53,202 nucleotides of DNA, taken from assembly GCA_947259875.1 (NCBI GenBank), contig CAMYNX010000002.1, positions 1 to 53,202 of the forward strand, read 5' to 3'. The position numbers and the translations under genes are program-made. This document shows, in pieces, positions 8,338 through 17,726 of the stretch (positions are counted from its first letter, which is position 1; each line of letters begins with the position of its first letter). The notes under the pieces are model-generated. The model was given only the letters and a program-made list of their open reading frames with translations, searched no databases and was not told the DNA's origin. The stretch comes from an uncultured Gammaproteobacteria bacterium (GTDB lineage Bacteria > Pseudomonadota > Gammaproteobacteria > Arenicellales > JAANXG01).

Positions 8338-10134
8338 TCAGATGCTTTTCGTCGGCTGATAAATCTGCACAATGGTGCGATATCGAAACACACCGCTTTG
8401 CTCGCGAAATTCTTTCGTGAGCGTAAAACCTGTCAGATCACGGGCCAGGCTTGCGGGCAGCATCTGCCCCGGATCGCTCAGAATAACAACAATTACCTTG
8501 TCGGAATACGCTGATTTTTGTGATTCGTCAAAAAATCTCCAATCCGGCAGTTCCCAGGTAAATCGCAATGGCGAAGTGGCGATCTGCGGCGGAACCCTGA
8601 GGTTCTCAAGACCAGCATCGCGTCGATAAATGATGGGTTTGTTGGTAAATAAGTCCAAGATCGGCACGGATACAGCCGGATTGATCACCGAGTAAATCTG
8701 CGGCAGGGTATACACTTCGATCAACTTTTGATCCACGGCATTGAGATAATACCCCGCCTGCTGAAGATTCGCGGGGCTCGTTCTTTGTAGAAAAGCCAAG
8801 TGCCCGAAGACCGCGATTACCAGCGATGACGCAACCGCCGCCAGGACTATAAAGCGGCGTGTGATTTGGTCTTGAATCAACTCCAGGCCATACGCGGCCA
8901 TCAGGGCCAGCATAGGAAACGTAATCATCGTGTAGCGGATGCGCTCGATTTCGAACAGTACGATCAGCAACAACATCCAACTAATAATCAAGTATTTTGG
9001 ATCTTTTCGAATCGCTGCAGCGAAGGTGGAGACAACTGCCATGAGCGCGATGAAAGGATGCAGCTGAAACAAGAAGGTCGAGACATAACTCTCGCCCCAG
9101 CGGTACAACCCAGGATACTGATAATCGTGCAACAAGCTCAACTGATGTGCGAACAGATCATGGCGCCATAGCAGGATTGGCACCAACAAAAGCCCTCCCC
9201 CGGCGGCGATACCCGCCACTCGTCCCCAAACCAACCTACCCTGCCGGACAAGCTCCACCAAGGCGATGATCGGAATGACGGTGAGCATCAACCAGATTGA
9301 GTATTTTGCCAACATCGCAAGCACGATCGCTGCTGCGGCCAGGGCGAGGCGAACCGCGCCCCCAGTCTGCAACGCACGTATCGATGCCAGCACCGCTAGA
9401 GTAAGAAAGAACATGCTCGGCACATCAGACATCGTCAACGGCACCTGGGTCAGCAGGTATGGCATTGCCAACAGCAACATGCCGGCGCTCAGGCCGAGCG
9501 CGCGTGACCACAGTTGCTTTCCAATTAGATACGTCATTACAACGGTGGCAGAGAAAAGCAAAGTAGACAGACCCTGAATGACATATCGTGATTCCCCAAA
9601 CAGCTTCAAGACAATCCCATACAAGAATGGGATCAATGGAAGATCCGTCCATGCCGGTACGTCGTTGCCCCATTCGGTTAAAAAATAGGCAATCCCATAC
9701 TGCTCGATGTGTTTGGCCTGGGCAAAGTGTCGTGCGCCGTCGACAATGACCTCGGGTTCTCGCCAGAAGATGGTCGCGACGGCGTACGACAGCACAAAAA
9801 GTGTAATCGGATGCTCTTGGATGCGGAACGCACTACCAGCCAACAAGTACGCAATGAGCAGTGCCGCGCAAAGTTGGAACAACAACACCGGCAGGTTGGC
9901 GTTGGCGAACACCCATTGCCAACTCGTGAGCCGGTTGTCATCCAAATCGCGAAAAAGAAACAGTAACAAGAACACGGTTAAGGCCAGAAACGCGATCAAC
10001 GCGCAACGCACGGCGCGATCGTGGTTCGATAACCATCCGTCATCCAATGCCACCCGACTCGTGATGCCCGGCTGGCTCTCCACGAGCGGGACTGCTGGCG
10101 CCCCCTGACTGGCCACATCCATCTGCACTAGCAC
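8338..10134 (-). CDS. GT39-like integral-membrane glycosyltransferase
   Basis: ~598 aa polytopic protein; N-terminal region with FLTEWGNDVPAWTDLPLIPFLYGIVLKLFGESRYVIQGLSTLLF. Confidence 0.8.
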   Translation of the reverse strand: MLVQMDVASQGAPAVPLVESQPGITSRVALDDGWLSNHDRAVRCALIAFLALTVFLLLFLFRDLDDNRLTSWQWVFANANLPVLLFQLCAALLIAYLLAGSAFRIQEHPITLFVLSYAVATIFWREPEVIVDGARHFAQAKHIEQYGIAYFLTEWGNDVPAWTDLPLIPFLYGIVLKLFGESRYVIQGLSTLLFSATVVMTYLIGKQLWSRALGLSAGMLLLAMPYLLTQVPLTMSDVPSMFFLTLAVLASIRALQTGGAVRLALAAAAIVLAMLAKYSIWLMLTVIPIIALVELVRQGRLVWGRVAGIAAGGGLLLVPILLWRHDLFAHQLSLLHDYQYPGLYRWGESYVSTFLFQLHPFIALMAVVSTFAAAIRKDPKYLIISWMLLLIVLFEIERIRYTMITFPMLALMAAYGLELIQDQITRRFIVLAAVASSLVIAVFGHLAFLQRTSPANLQQAGYYLNAVDQKLIEVYTLPQIYSVINPAVSVPILDLFTNKPIIYRRDAGLENLRVPPQIATSPLRFTWELPDWRFFDESQKSAYSDKVIVVILSDPGQMLPASLARDLTGFTLTKEFREQSGVFRYRTIVQIYQPTKSI

Positions 10135-10175
10135 TGTGCCTCGTTCACTATCGATCCCTCCTGTTTACGTCTTGC

Positions 10176-10346
10176 TCACCAGCATATGACCTGGTCATGG
10201 TCTTCAATCTTGTCCACCAGTTCCGCGTACGAAATATTGTCTGCGGACATATCTACTACCTCCACTTCATGCTGTGTCGCGTGAGCGGCTATGATCTGCC
10301 GCGCGTCCTCGCGGGGGCCATCATTCAATATATGCAGGATTCTCAC
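10176..10346 (-). CDS. Small DsrE-like protein (56 aa, GTG start)
   Basis: VRILHILNDGPREDARQIIAAHATQHEVEVVDMSADNISYAELVDKIEDHDQVICW; below ORF-track size limit; context of DsrE-like genes. Confidence 0.6.
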   Translation of the reverse strand: MRILHILNDGPREDARQIIAAHATQHEVEVVDMSADNISYAELVDKIEDHDQVICW

Positions 10347-10410
10347 GTTACTAACTCACTTGCTTAGAATTCGAGTGATCTTCGCATCGACGTGCCGTGA
10401 TTCAGTGCCG

Positions 10411-10713
10411 TTAAAGCACAATTATCCGATCGGCTTCGTGACTCATCATCGCGTTGTTGAACTGACTGCCACGGGTAATGCCCTCGGGGATTTCCTCGAC
10501 ATCGATGGTGTGTTCTTCGGCGCTGTGTCGACACAGACTCATACTCACCCCATCCAATTCGCTAAGATCGGTAAACCGCTGGTTCTCCACCAAGTGTGTG
10601 CCCTCGTCCATGGAGAAGATAATTACCTCATGGCCCTTCTCACTGGCGGCCTGCGTGATCCCGACGATATGTTCGAGATGCCGATCGGTGTTGACTAAGA
10701 TGCCGAGTTTCAC
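10411..10713 (-). CDS. DsrE-family sulfur-trafficking protein
   Basis: VKLGILVNTDRHLEHIVGITQAASEKGHEVIIFSMDEGTHLVENQRFTDLSELDGVSMSLCRHSAEEH...; GTG start at 10713 after GAGGAGAACACA. Confidence 0.8.
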   Translation of the reverse strand: MKLGILVNTDRHLEHIVGITQAASEKGHEVIIFSMDEGTHLVENQRFTDLSELDGVSMSLCRHSAEEHTIDVEEIPEGITRGSQFNNAMMSHEADRIIVL

Positions 10714-11078
10714 TGTGTTCTCCTCTGATTTCAGCAACCAACGCAGTTCTAGAAAATTCCCATCGTAAGCGACATGAAAGACCGGTCGTTCGCCCCCTAG
10801 CCCGCATATTGCACCAGTATCCGGGAAGCTGGCGCAGGACAGGGGCGGCTGAACCCCCTGGCTGTGCGGGGACAAGCGCCGGACTGGAGCGAAAGTCATC
10901 GCCGTAGTTATGGCTTGAGTGAAGTCCAAGTTCAGGCGTGCCTGGACCAGCCAGAGCCCGGATAGGACACCGGCCGTCTACAAAACGTACTCGGGCCACG
11001 TGTTCTAGATTCGATATATACAAACGGTTTTTCAATCAATTACCTCAAGGCCGGTGGCCGACTGGTGCAATATGCGGG

Positions 11079-11351
11079 CTAGTATGGTAAGACATGATCA
11101 TAATCAGTCATGGAGTTGGCGATCTGGTCAACGGAAACGTGCTCGGCATAGTTCTGATCTGCATAATCCGAGTATATCTTTAGTTCTAAATCGTTAATCG
11201 TTTCCAGGTTGGCAACGATGCTATCGGTGCTCTCAAGCTTGCGGTTGAGCACATAGATATCGACCACATCGTCCATCAGTGTCAACCCAATGGACATCCT
11301 TAGCGCTTCATCCTGCCGCTCCCTGACAAGCACGGCGATTTTCCTGCTCAT
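11079..11351 (-). CDS. DsrE-like small protein
   Basis: MSRKIAVLVRERQDEALRMSIGLTLMDDVVDIYVLNRKLEST...DYDHVLPY. Confidence 0.7.
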   Translation of the reverse strand: MSRKIAVLVRERQDEALRMSIGLTLMDDVVDIYVLNRKLESTDSIVANLETINDLELKIYSDYADQNYAEHVSVDQIANSMTDYDHVLPY

Positions 11352-11417
11352 GGGTAGCTCCGGCTATTCTGATGCAGTGGATATCTTGCAGACTGGTATT
11401 CGATCATAATGGCGCAT

Positions 11418-12074
11418 CTAGACGAGGTTATGCCGGTATGCATAGGCCACCGCCTCGATCTGGCTGTGCACACCCAACTTCCGCTGGATGTGCTGCAGGT
11501 GATTACGTGCAGTGGTAATACTGATCGTCAATCGCTTGGCAATCACCGCTCCAGTCAAGCCTTCGGCTAACAATGCCAATACCTCTTGTTCGCGTGCCGT
11601 TAAACATGAAACCGCACGGCGATGTCTGGTTGCGGCACCATTGCGCCGACGCACGGGCGCCGGTGGATGCTTGTCCAGGGCGTAACTCAACGACGTTAAT
11701 ACGTCCGGCTTGCCCTCAACATGCAGTAAGTGGGCCGCATTCCATGTGCTCTTGCAGTTCGAGGGTATGAGCACGATATTGACCGACAACTGCATTAACT
11801 TATCGTCATGGGTACTAACCTGGACAGAAAAGCTGTTTGGCGCGCCACCGTTCATACCCGGTTGCGCGACACCACACCCGTAGCAACAGAAGGATGCGCC
11901 GGTAGCCGGATCGCAACCCTGTAACACATCACAGCAAGGCCTGCCGAGCGCTGACTCAGAGGTATGCCCCAGCAAATCCTCACAACCACGGTCCCAATAG
12001 ATGATGCGCTGCCTGGAATCGACAGCGAAGGTACCGTCAACCGCACGATGGAATACCTGACCGAGTGTCGGCAT
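11418..12074 (-). CDS. PAS-domain LuxR-family transcriptional regulator with Cys-rich PAS segment
   Basis: PAS-like N-terminus (VDGTFAVDSRQRIIYWDRGCEDLLG), Cys cluster CCDVLQGCDPATGASFCCYGC, LuxR HTH LTAREQEVLALLAEGLTGAVIAKRLTISITTARNHLQHIQRKLGV. Confidence 0.88.
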   Translation of the reverse strand: MPTLGQVFHRAVDGTFAVDSRQRIIYWDRGCEDLLGHTSESALGRPCCDVLQGCDPATGASFCCYGCGVAQPGMNGGAPNSFSVQVSTHDDKLMQLSVNIVLIPSNCKSTWNAAHLLHVEGKPDVLTSLSYALDKHPPAPVRRRNGAATRHRRAVSCLTAREQEVLALLAEGLTGAVIAKRLTISITTARNHLQHIQRKLGVHSQIEAVAYAYRHNLV

Positions 12075-12371
12075 GGTGGTGCGCCCTCAATTTTTTACAC
12101 ACGCAAGCGATGGTTACTCAACACCGCCTTGCTTCGATGATGTCTTTCGCCCGCTGCTAAAATAAGATCTAGGACATTCCTTATCTCATAGTTAAAACGT
12201 AGAAATTAAAAGTTTTATTCCTCACGCCATAGAAAAACAGCATTTCCTTATATTTGATTCGTTCTAAGTAGCATGTTCGAACAAGCTTTAATTTAAGGGA
12301 CCAAAACGTAATATCTCTTTATGGGTAACGGCCGTATAATCATTATCAACGTGGCGATGTAGGTTTTAAAG

Positions 12372-12944
12372 ATGAGCCCTGATTGTTCCTCACATAATCT
12401 GCCCAAACGTCAACGTATCGAGGCCTACCTCGACCGCTTATTCGGCTACGCGTTCAGTCTGACCAAAGACCGCGATAGCGCCCAGGACCTGGTCCAGACG
12501 TGTGTACTCAAATCCCTGTCTGCAGAACGCATCCCGGTGGATGAACCGGCGTACCGCGCATGGCTGTTCAAGATTCTGCGCAACACGTTCCGCGACGATA
12601 TTCGCAGACAACGCAGCGGGACGCTGGCGTTCGAAGAGCTGGACGAGAGTTATGACGGCAATCGGAATAATTCCGCTGACTTGGGCGTTTCCTCTGTAGA
12701 TCAGACTTTGATCAACACCCTAGCGGTTAGGAAAGGCTTGATGCAGATGAGCCTGGAGCACCGGGAGGTGTTGGTGGTGATTGACTTAGCGGGATTCAGC
12801 TACAAGGAAGCGGCGTGCCTGTTGCAAGTGCCGGTGGGCACCGTGATGAGCAGACTGAGCCGTGCCCGTAAGGCATTGTTGCAGGAACTAACCAAGCGTC
12901 AAGTGCGCAGATTTCCGCTCCGGATTGTGAGAAGTGGCAGATGA
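12372..12944 (+). CDS. ECF-type RNA polymerase sigma factor
   Basis: AFSLTKDRDSAQDLVQTCVLKSL ... AYRAWLFKILRNTFRDDIRRQ ... LSLEHREVLVVIDLAGFSYKEAACLLQVPVGTVMSRLSRARKAL. Confidence 0.93.
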   Translation: MSPDCSSHNLPKRQRIEAYLDRLFGYAFSLTKDRDSAQDLVQTCVLKSLSAERIPVDEPAYRAWLFKILRNTFRDDIRRQRSGTLAFEELDESYDGNRNNSADLGVSSVDQTLINTLAVRKGLMQMSLEHREVLVVIDLAGFSYKEAACLLQVPVGTVMSRLSRARKALLQELTKRQVRRFPLRIVRSGR

Positions 12945-13744
12945 AGGACAGAATCAGTTGGGAAACCATCAATCAATATGTTGACGGGGAGTTGTCGCCC
13001 CGGGATGCGGCCGAAGTCGCCAAGGCGGTGGCGATCGATCCAGAGTATGCTGAACAAGTCGCCGTCTTAAGTTCCTTGAAGGCGGCGGTTGCACATTCCA
13101 CCGATGGGCTGGGATCCAAGATCAAATTTCGGCAACCGAGGAAAACAAAACTAGGAAATACCTGGATTTCCCTAGCGGCTAGCCTTGCAGCAATCCTATT
13201 GTTGGGCTCGCTGATGTCGGTACTTGTGTTGCATACGGATCTTATGTACCCAGTCTCGGGCATGCGTCTTGCGGAGGCCATTCATAGCGAATGGCTGGAG
13301 TCCCATGCCCAGCAGTCGGAGTCCCATCACGAGGCCTTGCTGAAGACAACTCTCGACGGGCTGTACCTAGATGCCTACGTACCGGACCTTTCCAAGGTGG
13401 ACCTGTCGTTTAGCGGCATCCGAAGGGTGACGACCCGAGGGGTTGAAGGCGTCCACATCGGCTATGTCGGTCCCAGCGGATGCATGGTCAGCCTGGTGGT
13501 ATTCAGGAACCACATCCGCTTGCCAAAAGATATTGCTTACTTCAAGGCGAGTGGCCGACCGATCTACGGATGGCGGGTCGGTAAGACCGGTTTTTATCTT
13601 CTCGGACACAAGATGGACTCGGGCCGATTGTTCGAGATCGCGAAGGTGGTCCAGCGCTTGACACGCATCCGCCTGCCCTTGGATCCACAGTCCGTCATCG
13701 CCCTCAAAGACGCCCGCGCCTCCAGCGAGCCTTGCGTCACTTGA
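12941..13744 (+). CDS. Anti-sigma factor (single TM), ATGA-coupled to sigma gene
   Basis: ISWETINQYVDGELSPRDAAEVAKAVAIDPEYAEQV; TM ISLAASLAAILLLGSLMSVLVL; 4-nt overlap with sigma ORF. Confidence 0.85.
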   Translation: MKDRISWETINQYVDGELSPRDAAEVAKAVAIDPEYAEQVAVLSSLKAAVAHSTDGLGSKIKFRQPRKTKLGNTWISLAASLAAILLLGSLMSVLVLHTDLMYPVSGMRLAEAIHSEWLESHAQQSESHHEALLKTTLDGLYLDAYVPDLSKVDLSFSGIRRVTTRGVEGVHIGYVGPSGCMVSLVVFRNHIRLPKDIAYFKASGRPIYGWRVGKTGFYLLGHKMDSGRLFEIAKVVQRLTRIRLPLDPQSVIALKDARASSEPCVT

Positions 13745-14036
13745 CAGGCATCTGCCCGTTGACGGCGTCTTGGCGCCGCGATGACATCGTAGACATCTTT
13801 CCGTAAAGCGGTTCGCGGTTCGCGGTCCACGCACCTCGGCTTCCTTTAATCTCAGCAAAATCAAGTCACAGACGGCACGAGGCGGGCTTGTTGCATTGCA
13901 GCATAACCGGTCTTGCTCGGCGGCCGCGGAATAAACCCGCGTGGCCGTGCGTTTTCTCTTTCGTGATCGCAGGCGGCGCCGATTTGATCGATTCGCCTCG
14001 ATCCAGAATCCGCAACAAATATGAGAGGATAATGAC

Positions 14037-14210
14037 ATGGTAGACACTGTGGCACCTGGCGATGATCAACAAAAATCCGCCCAAGCCCTGTTGGGAGAAG
14101 CGGAGCCGTGGGAACCTTGGGAGACTCAGCTTGTGGGATGGAGCATCGGCATAGGCCTTGCCGGTCTGGTGGTTCTCGGTTTTCTAATCAACACCTTTAT
14201 CTTGCCGTAA
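14037..14210 (+). CDS. 57-aa single-TM protein upstream of sulfate-exporter operon
   Basis: MVDTVAPGDDQQKSAQALLGEAEPWEPWETQLVGWSIGIGLAGLVVLGFLINTFILP; missed by 60-aa ORF cutoff. Confidence 0.65.
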   Translation: MVDTVAPGDDQQKSAQALLGEAEPWEPWETQLVGWSIGIGLAGLVVLGFLINTFILP

Positions 14211-14266
14211 TCCATCAACCGTACTGAATTCGCGGTGATCGTACGGCGTAGCGAAGGAGAGATGCG

Positions 14267-14521
14267 ATGAAGGCGGATGTCGAATTGAGTCTTGTCCACG
14301 ACGGCGAGAACTGGATTGCCCGGGGCGGCGCGGTGGTTGCCGTCGGCGAGACGCTGCACGAGGTGGATGAAAGTGTGACCCATGCGTTGAGGGATTCCGG
14401 CGTCTTTCCAATGGGTTCATCGGTGACGGTGTTCATGGGGTTCGATTTTGACACCATCCCGACGTGGTTACGGCAATACCACACGCATTATTTCAATCGT
14501 TACATCACCGTGGACCTATGA
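14267..14521 (+). CDS. DUF5395-like small protein
   Basis: MKADVELSLVHDGENWIARGGAVVAVGETLHEVDESVTHAL...; position immediately before exporter. Confidence 0.6.
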   Translation: MKADVELSLVHDGENWIARGGAVVAVGETLHEVDESVTHALRDSGVFPMGSSVTVFMGFDFDTIPTWLRQYHTHYFNRYITVDL

Positions 14522-14569
14522 CCCCAATAATAACGACTACCACTGCTCAGTGGTGATAAGGAGAAATAT

Positions 14570-16234
14570 ATGGCGACTGTAAACAGAAAGTGGACCGACG
14601 GGATGCTCCACACCGAGGATTGGTGGGCGGTCTGGCTGGGATTGCTCATGTTCGGTGCCGGATTGCTCAGCATCTGGGGAGTGGATCTGGTCGGCTGGAT
14701 GGCGAAGACTAAGACCTGGGAATGGGGAAAACTTTGGAGTGATCCCTCCTTTAACACGCTGCTGGCGGCGGCGCATGGGAAGGCAGGGAACGCCTACGAG
14801 GGAATGGGCGGCCTCGGCTCGCTGCTGGTGACCTATATGGTGTTCACCGTGTTGACCTGCATCGGTGCGTACTTTCAGAAGCTCGATGTCAAGAAGTTCT
14901 TCATGGGCTGGACCTGCATCTTTTTCATCACCTGGGGCGCATGGATCATCGGCCACGAGGCCCATTTCAAGGCCCTTAAGACCGGCCAGTCCATCACTCA
15001 GTCCGAGATCTATGGCGACAACGTGTACTGCACGACCAAGGTCAACAAGTGCTCGGCACAGATCAACAAGGCGCTGACGGGCATGGGGGTCAATGTCTTG
15101 GCCGGAGACGTTCCCACCAAGGAGCAGGCGGCACAGGCCATAGCTAAATCGAAGAACTCGATACACATGTCCTGGGGCCTGCAGCTGGGTGGCGGATTCT
15201 CCTACATGCTGGCGCTGGCGGTCGGTCTGCTCATCGGCAACCTCTTCAAGGGCTTCGCTAATTTCCTTCGCGAGGGCGCTAAACCGGAGTGGTTCATCAA
15301 GACCGCCATCGTTTATCTGGGCATCAAGCTGGGCTTGATGTCGATGAAGGCCGCCGGCTTTGCCCTGGAGCTGGCGTTGGCGGGCGCGGCGGCGTGCTTC
15401 GTCGCCTATCTGCTGTTCTGGCCGATCGTCTATGCAATGGGGCGTAAGCTCTTCAAGCTGCGGCGCGACGCCTCGGCGGTGTTGTCGTCGGGCATCTCCA
15501 TCTGCGGCGTGTCCGCGTCGATCGCCACCGCTGGAGCGATTCGCGCCAAACCGATCCTGCCGATCGCGGTGTCGATGCTGATCGTGGTGTTCGCAATGGT
15601 CGAGTTGGTCGTGCTGCCGACGTTTTATGCAGCAGTGGCTCCGGAGGCGCCGATCGTGAACGGCGCGGCGATGGGCATGACGGTGAAGACCGACGGCGCC
15701 GATGCGGCGGCCGGCGCCATCCTCGACGAGATGATGGTCGCCAACCACTATCGCACTACGGGCGAGACCTGGGAGGCGGACTGGATCCTGAGCGCCGCCA
15801 TCCTCACCAAGATCTGGATCGACGTATTCATCGGGGTGTGGGCGTTTGTCCTCGCACTGATCTGGGTCTACAAGGTGGAGCGAAAACCCGGCCAAGCGCA
15901 CGTCGGGGCATCGGAGATCTGGTTCCGGTTCCCGAAATTCGTGATCGGTTACTTCATTGCTTGGTTGACCTATGTGGCGATCGCGGTTTGGTTCCCGGAT
16001 GCCATCAAGGCCGCCTCCTCCGGCGCCGGTGTGGTGCAAAGCCCGATGCGCAAGATGATGTTCATGCTGACCTTCGTCGCTATTGGCGTCATCACCGACT
16101 TCGCGAAGTTGAAGGGCATGGGCCGGTTGACTGCGTTGTACGCGATTGCGCTGTTCGTGGTCATCGCGCCGATCGCGTATTTCGTGGCGTGGATCTTCCA
16201 TCGCGGCATGCTGCCACCACTCGCTGCGGGTTAA
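14570..16234 (+). CDS. YeiH-like putative sulfate exporter family transporter
   Basis: Polytopic; FIKTAIVYLGIKLGL, SAVLSSGISICGVSASIATAGAIRAKP, GAAMGMTVKTDGADAAAGAILDEMM. Confidence 0.88.
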   Translation: MATVNRKWTDGMLHTEDWWAVWLGLLMFGAGLLSIWGVDLVGWMAKTKTWEWGKLWSDPSFNTLLAAAHGKAGNAYEGMGGLGSLLVTYMVFTVLTCIGAYFQKLDVKKFFMGWTCIFFITWGAWIIGHEAHFKALKTGQSITQSEIYGDNVYCTTKVNKCSAQINKALTGMGVNVLAGDVPTKEQAAQAIAKSKNSIHMSWGLQLGGGFSYMLALAVGLLIGNLFKGFANFLREGAKPEWFIKTAIVYLGIKLGLMSMKAAGFALELALAGAAACFVAYLLFWPIVYAMGRKLFKLRRDASAVLSSGISICGVSASIATAGAIRAKPILPIAVSMLIVVFAMVELVVLPTFYAAVAPEAPIVNGAAMGMTVKTDGADAAAGAILDEMMVANHYRTTGETWEADWILSAAILTKIWIDVFIGVWAFVLALIWVYKVERKPGQAHVGASEIWFRFPKFVIGYFIAWLTYVAIAVWFPDAIKAASSGAGVVQSPMRKMMFMLTFVAIGVITDFAKLKGMGRLTALYAIALFVVIAPIAYFVAWIFHRGMLPPLAAG

Positions 16235-16270
16235 TACATCAACAACGCATACATTCCTGTAACAGTACTG

Positions 16271-16303
16271 GAGAGACCGTGGCAACGCGGTCTCTCTTTT
16301 TTT
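16271..16303 (+). terminator. Intrinsic terminator of the exporter operon
   Basis: GAGAGACCG-tggcaacg-CGGTCTCTC followed by T7. Confidence 0.9.
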
Positions 16304-16365
16304 GGGTATAACGCAAGGCTTGTATGATAAGTTACTGGCTTTAGCAGATCGGACAACACCATCCC

Positions 16366-16914
16366 ATGGTTGACGTGGAACATTCGGTGGAGATCAACAG
16401 CGATCCGGACACGGTGTTTTCGCTGGTAACGGACATACCGCGAAAGGCCCGGCTCGATCCCAACGCGAAGGTATTGGGTGTGGTGCAGGAGACCGAGGGC
16501 CCGGTGGCCCTCGGCACCACGTTTCACTATCGGCTGGTGGTCGAGGGCAGGATCGCCGATTACCGCAGCCGGTGTATCGCCTTCGAGCCGGGGCGGCTGA
16601 TCGAGACCCTGTCGGATTCGGATCCCCCGTTCACGGTGCGGGTGACGGTGGAACCGTTATCCAACGGCGCACGTCTGACGCAAAAGGAATCGTTCACCGT
16701 GCCACGTATCCACATCCCGTTGCCCACGGCGGACGGATGGCGGGGGAAGTTGTTTCGGGTGCTATTCGGCAACCGCGATGCTATACAGCAAGATCCCAGT
16801 GCCTCGCGAGATGACGAGGCGCGTATGGAGGCGAAACTCAAAATTCGCCTGGAGAAATGGCTCGAGGCCATCAAGCAGGAACTCGAATCACAACACGGTA
16901 GACTCAATGCCTGA
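16366..16914 (+). CDS. SRPBCC-family (polyketide cyclase-like) protein
   Basis: DVEHSVEINSDPDTVFSLVTDIPRKARLDPNAKVLG... ; typical SRPBCC fold pattern. Confidence 0.75.
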   Translation: MVDVEHSVEINSDPDTVFSLVTDIPRKARLDPNAKVLGVVQETEGPVALGTTFHYRLVVEGRIADYRSRCIAFEPGRLIETLSDSDPPFTVRVTVEPLSNGARLTQKESFTVPRIHIPLPTADGWRGKLFRVLFGNRDAIQQDPSASRDDEARMEAKLKIRLEKWLEAIKQELESQHGRLNA

Positions 16915-17002
16915 TATTCGCTTGCTAGCCGTCGATGTTGGACAGTCTAAATCGGTGATCGGTTAACAGCGGTTTGACGGCGCGAGTATAAGTCCTCGCA
17001 AC

Positions 17003-17254
17003 ATGAACATAGACGATAGAACATTATCCATTTTGCTGCGCGTAGTCGGCGGATCTTTGGCTGTAGCATGTATTGTTCTGGTGTTTCTTCGCGTGTACAG
17101 TTTGGTTGTACTCGATACGGCGTCATCACCCGCCGAGAACTTTGTCCACGTACTGCGTATCCTGTTCCCGCTGTCATTGGGACTCATTGCAGCGTATGTG
17201 GCGTTTACCGGCAACATACCCTTTACGTCACGGCGTGACCGCGAGAATAAATAG
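17003..17254 (+). CDS. Small two-TM hypothetical protein
   Basis: ILLRVVGGSLAVACIVLVFLRVYSLVVL...ILFPLSLGLIAAYVAF. Confidence 0.5.
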   Translation: MNIDDRTLSILLRVVGGSLAVACIVLVFLRVYSLVVLDTASSPAENFVHVLRILFPLSLGLIAAYVAFTGNIPFTSRRDRENK

Positions 17255-17351
17255 TTCGCATCTGGCAACGCCTATCGAGACCGACCACTTTCATCGGCCC
17301 GCCCATCAGGCGGTTCACCACGAACCACTCGACCCGACGGAATCTTGAACA

Positions 17352-17567
17352 ATGACCGCGTTGTCATTCTTGGGGATGGTGTTCATGGCGCTCGGCGCAT
17401 TGTTGATCTTCGTCCGCGCGGCCGCCGCGCGCAAGATGACAGCGCTGTATAAGAGATGGGGAGTCGAGGTCCCGGAGGACAGGTACGTGAAGCAGTTTGT
17501 GTTCATAGGTGTGGTTCTCATTGCCGTTGGATTTCTCGTCACCACCGGACTGATTGAAAAACTGTAA
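17352..17567 (+). CDS. Small two-TM hypothetical protein
   Basis: MTALSFLGMVFMALGALLIFVRAAAA...FVFIGVVLIAVGFLVTTGLIEKL. Confidence 0.5.
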   Translation: MTALSFLGMVFMALGALLIFVRAAAARKMTALYKRWGVEVPEDRYVKQFVFIGVVLIAVGFLVTTGLIEKL

Positions 17568-17726
17568 TCGAAAAATTTGATATCGATCAGCGACGCATGG
17601 AGTGTTGCGCGTACACCATGGCTATCCAACCCGCAAACTGAGCGTCACAGGGAGTGCGTAATCAGAAATCACCACTGTTTGCGCCCGCACCTCTCCCGAT
17701 ACACCTCGCGGTGGAACGAGTAGAAT

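Noticed and set aside
13805-13828. Short tandem repeat (cggttcg)n
   Set aside because: Only two copies and a partial; no evidence of function.
14537-16285. 582-aa minus-strand ORF antisense to the sulfate exporter
   Set aside because: Composition rich in His/Asp/Arg typical of antisense shadow of a GC-rich coding frame; plus strand encodes a clear polytopic transporter.
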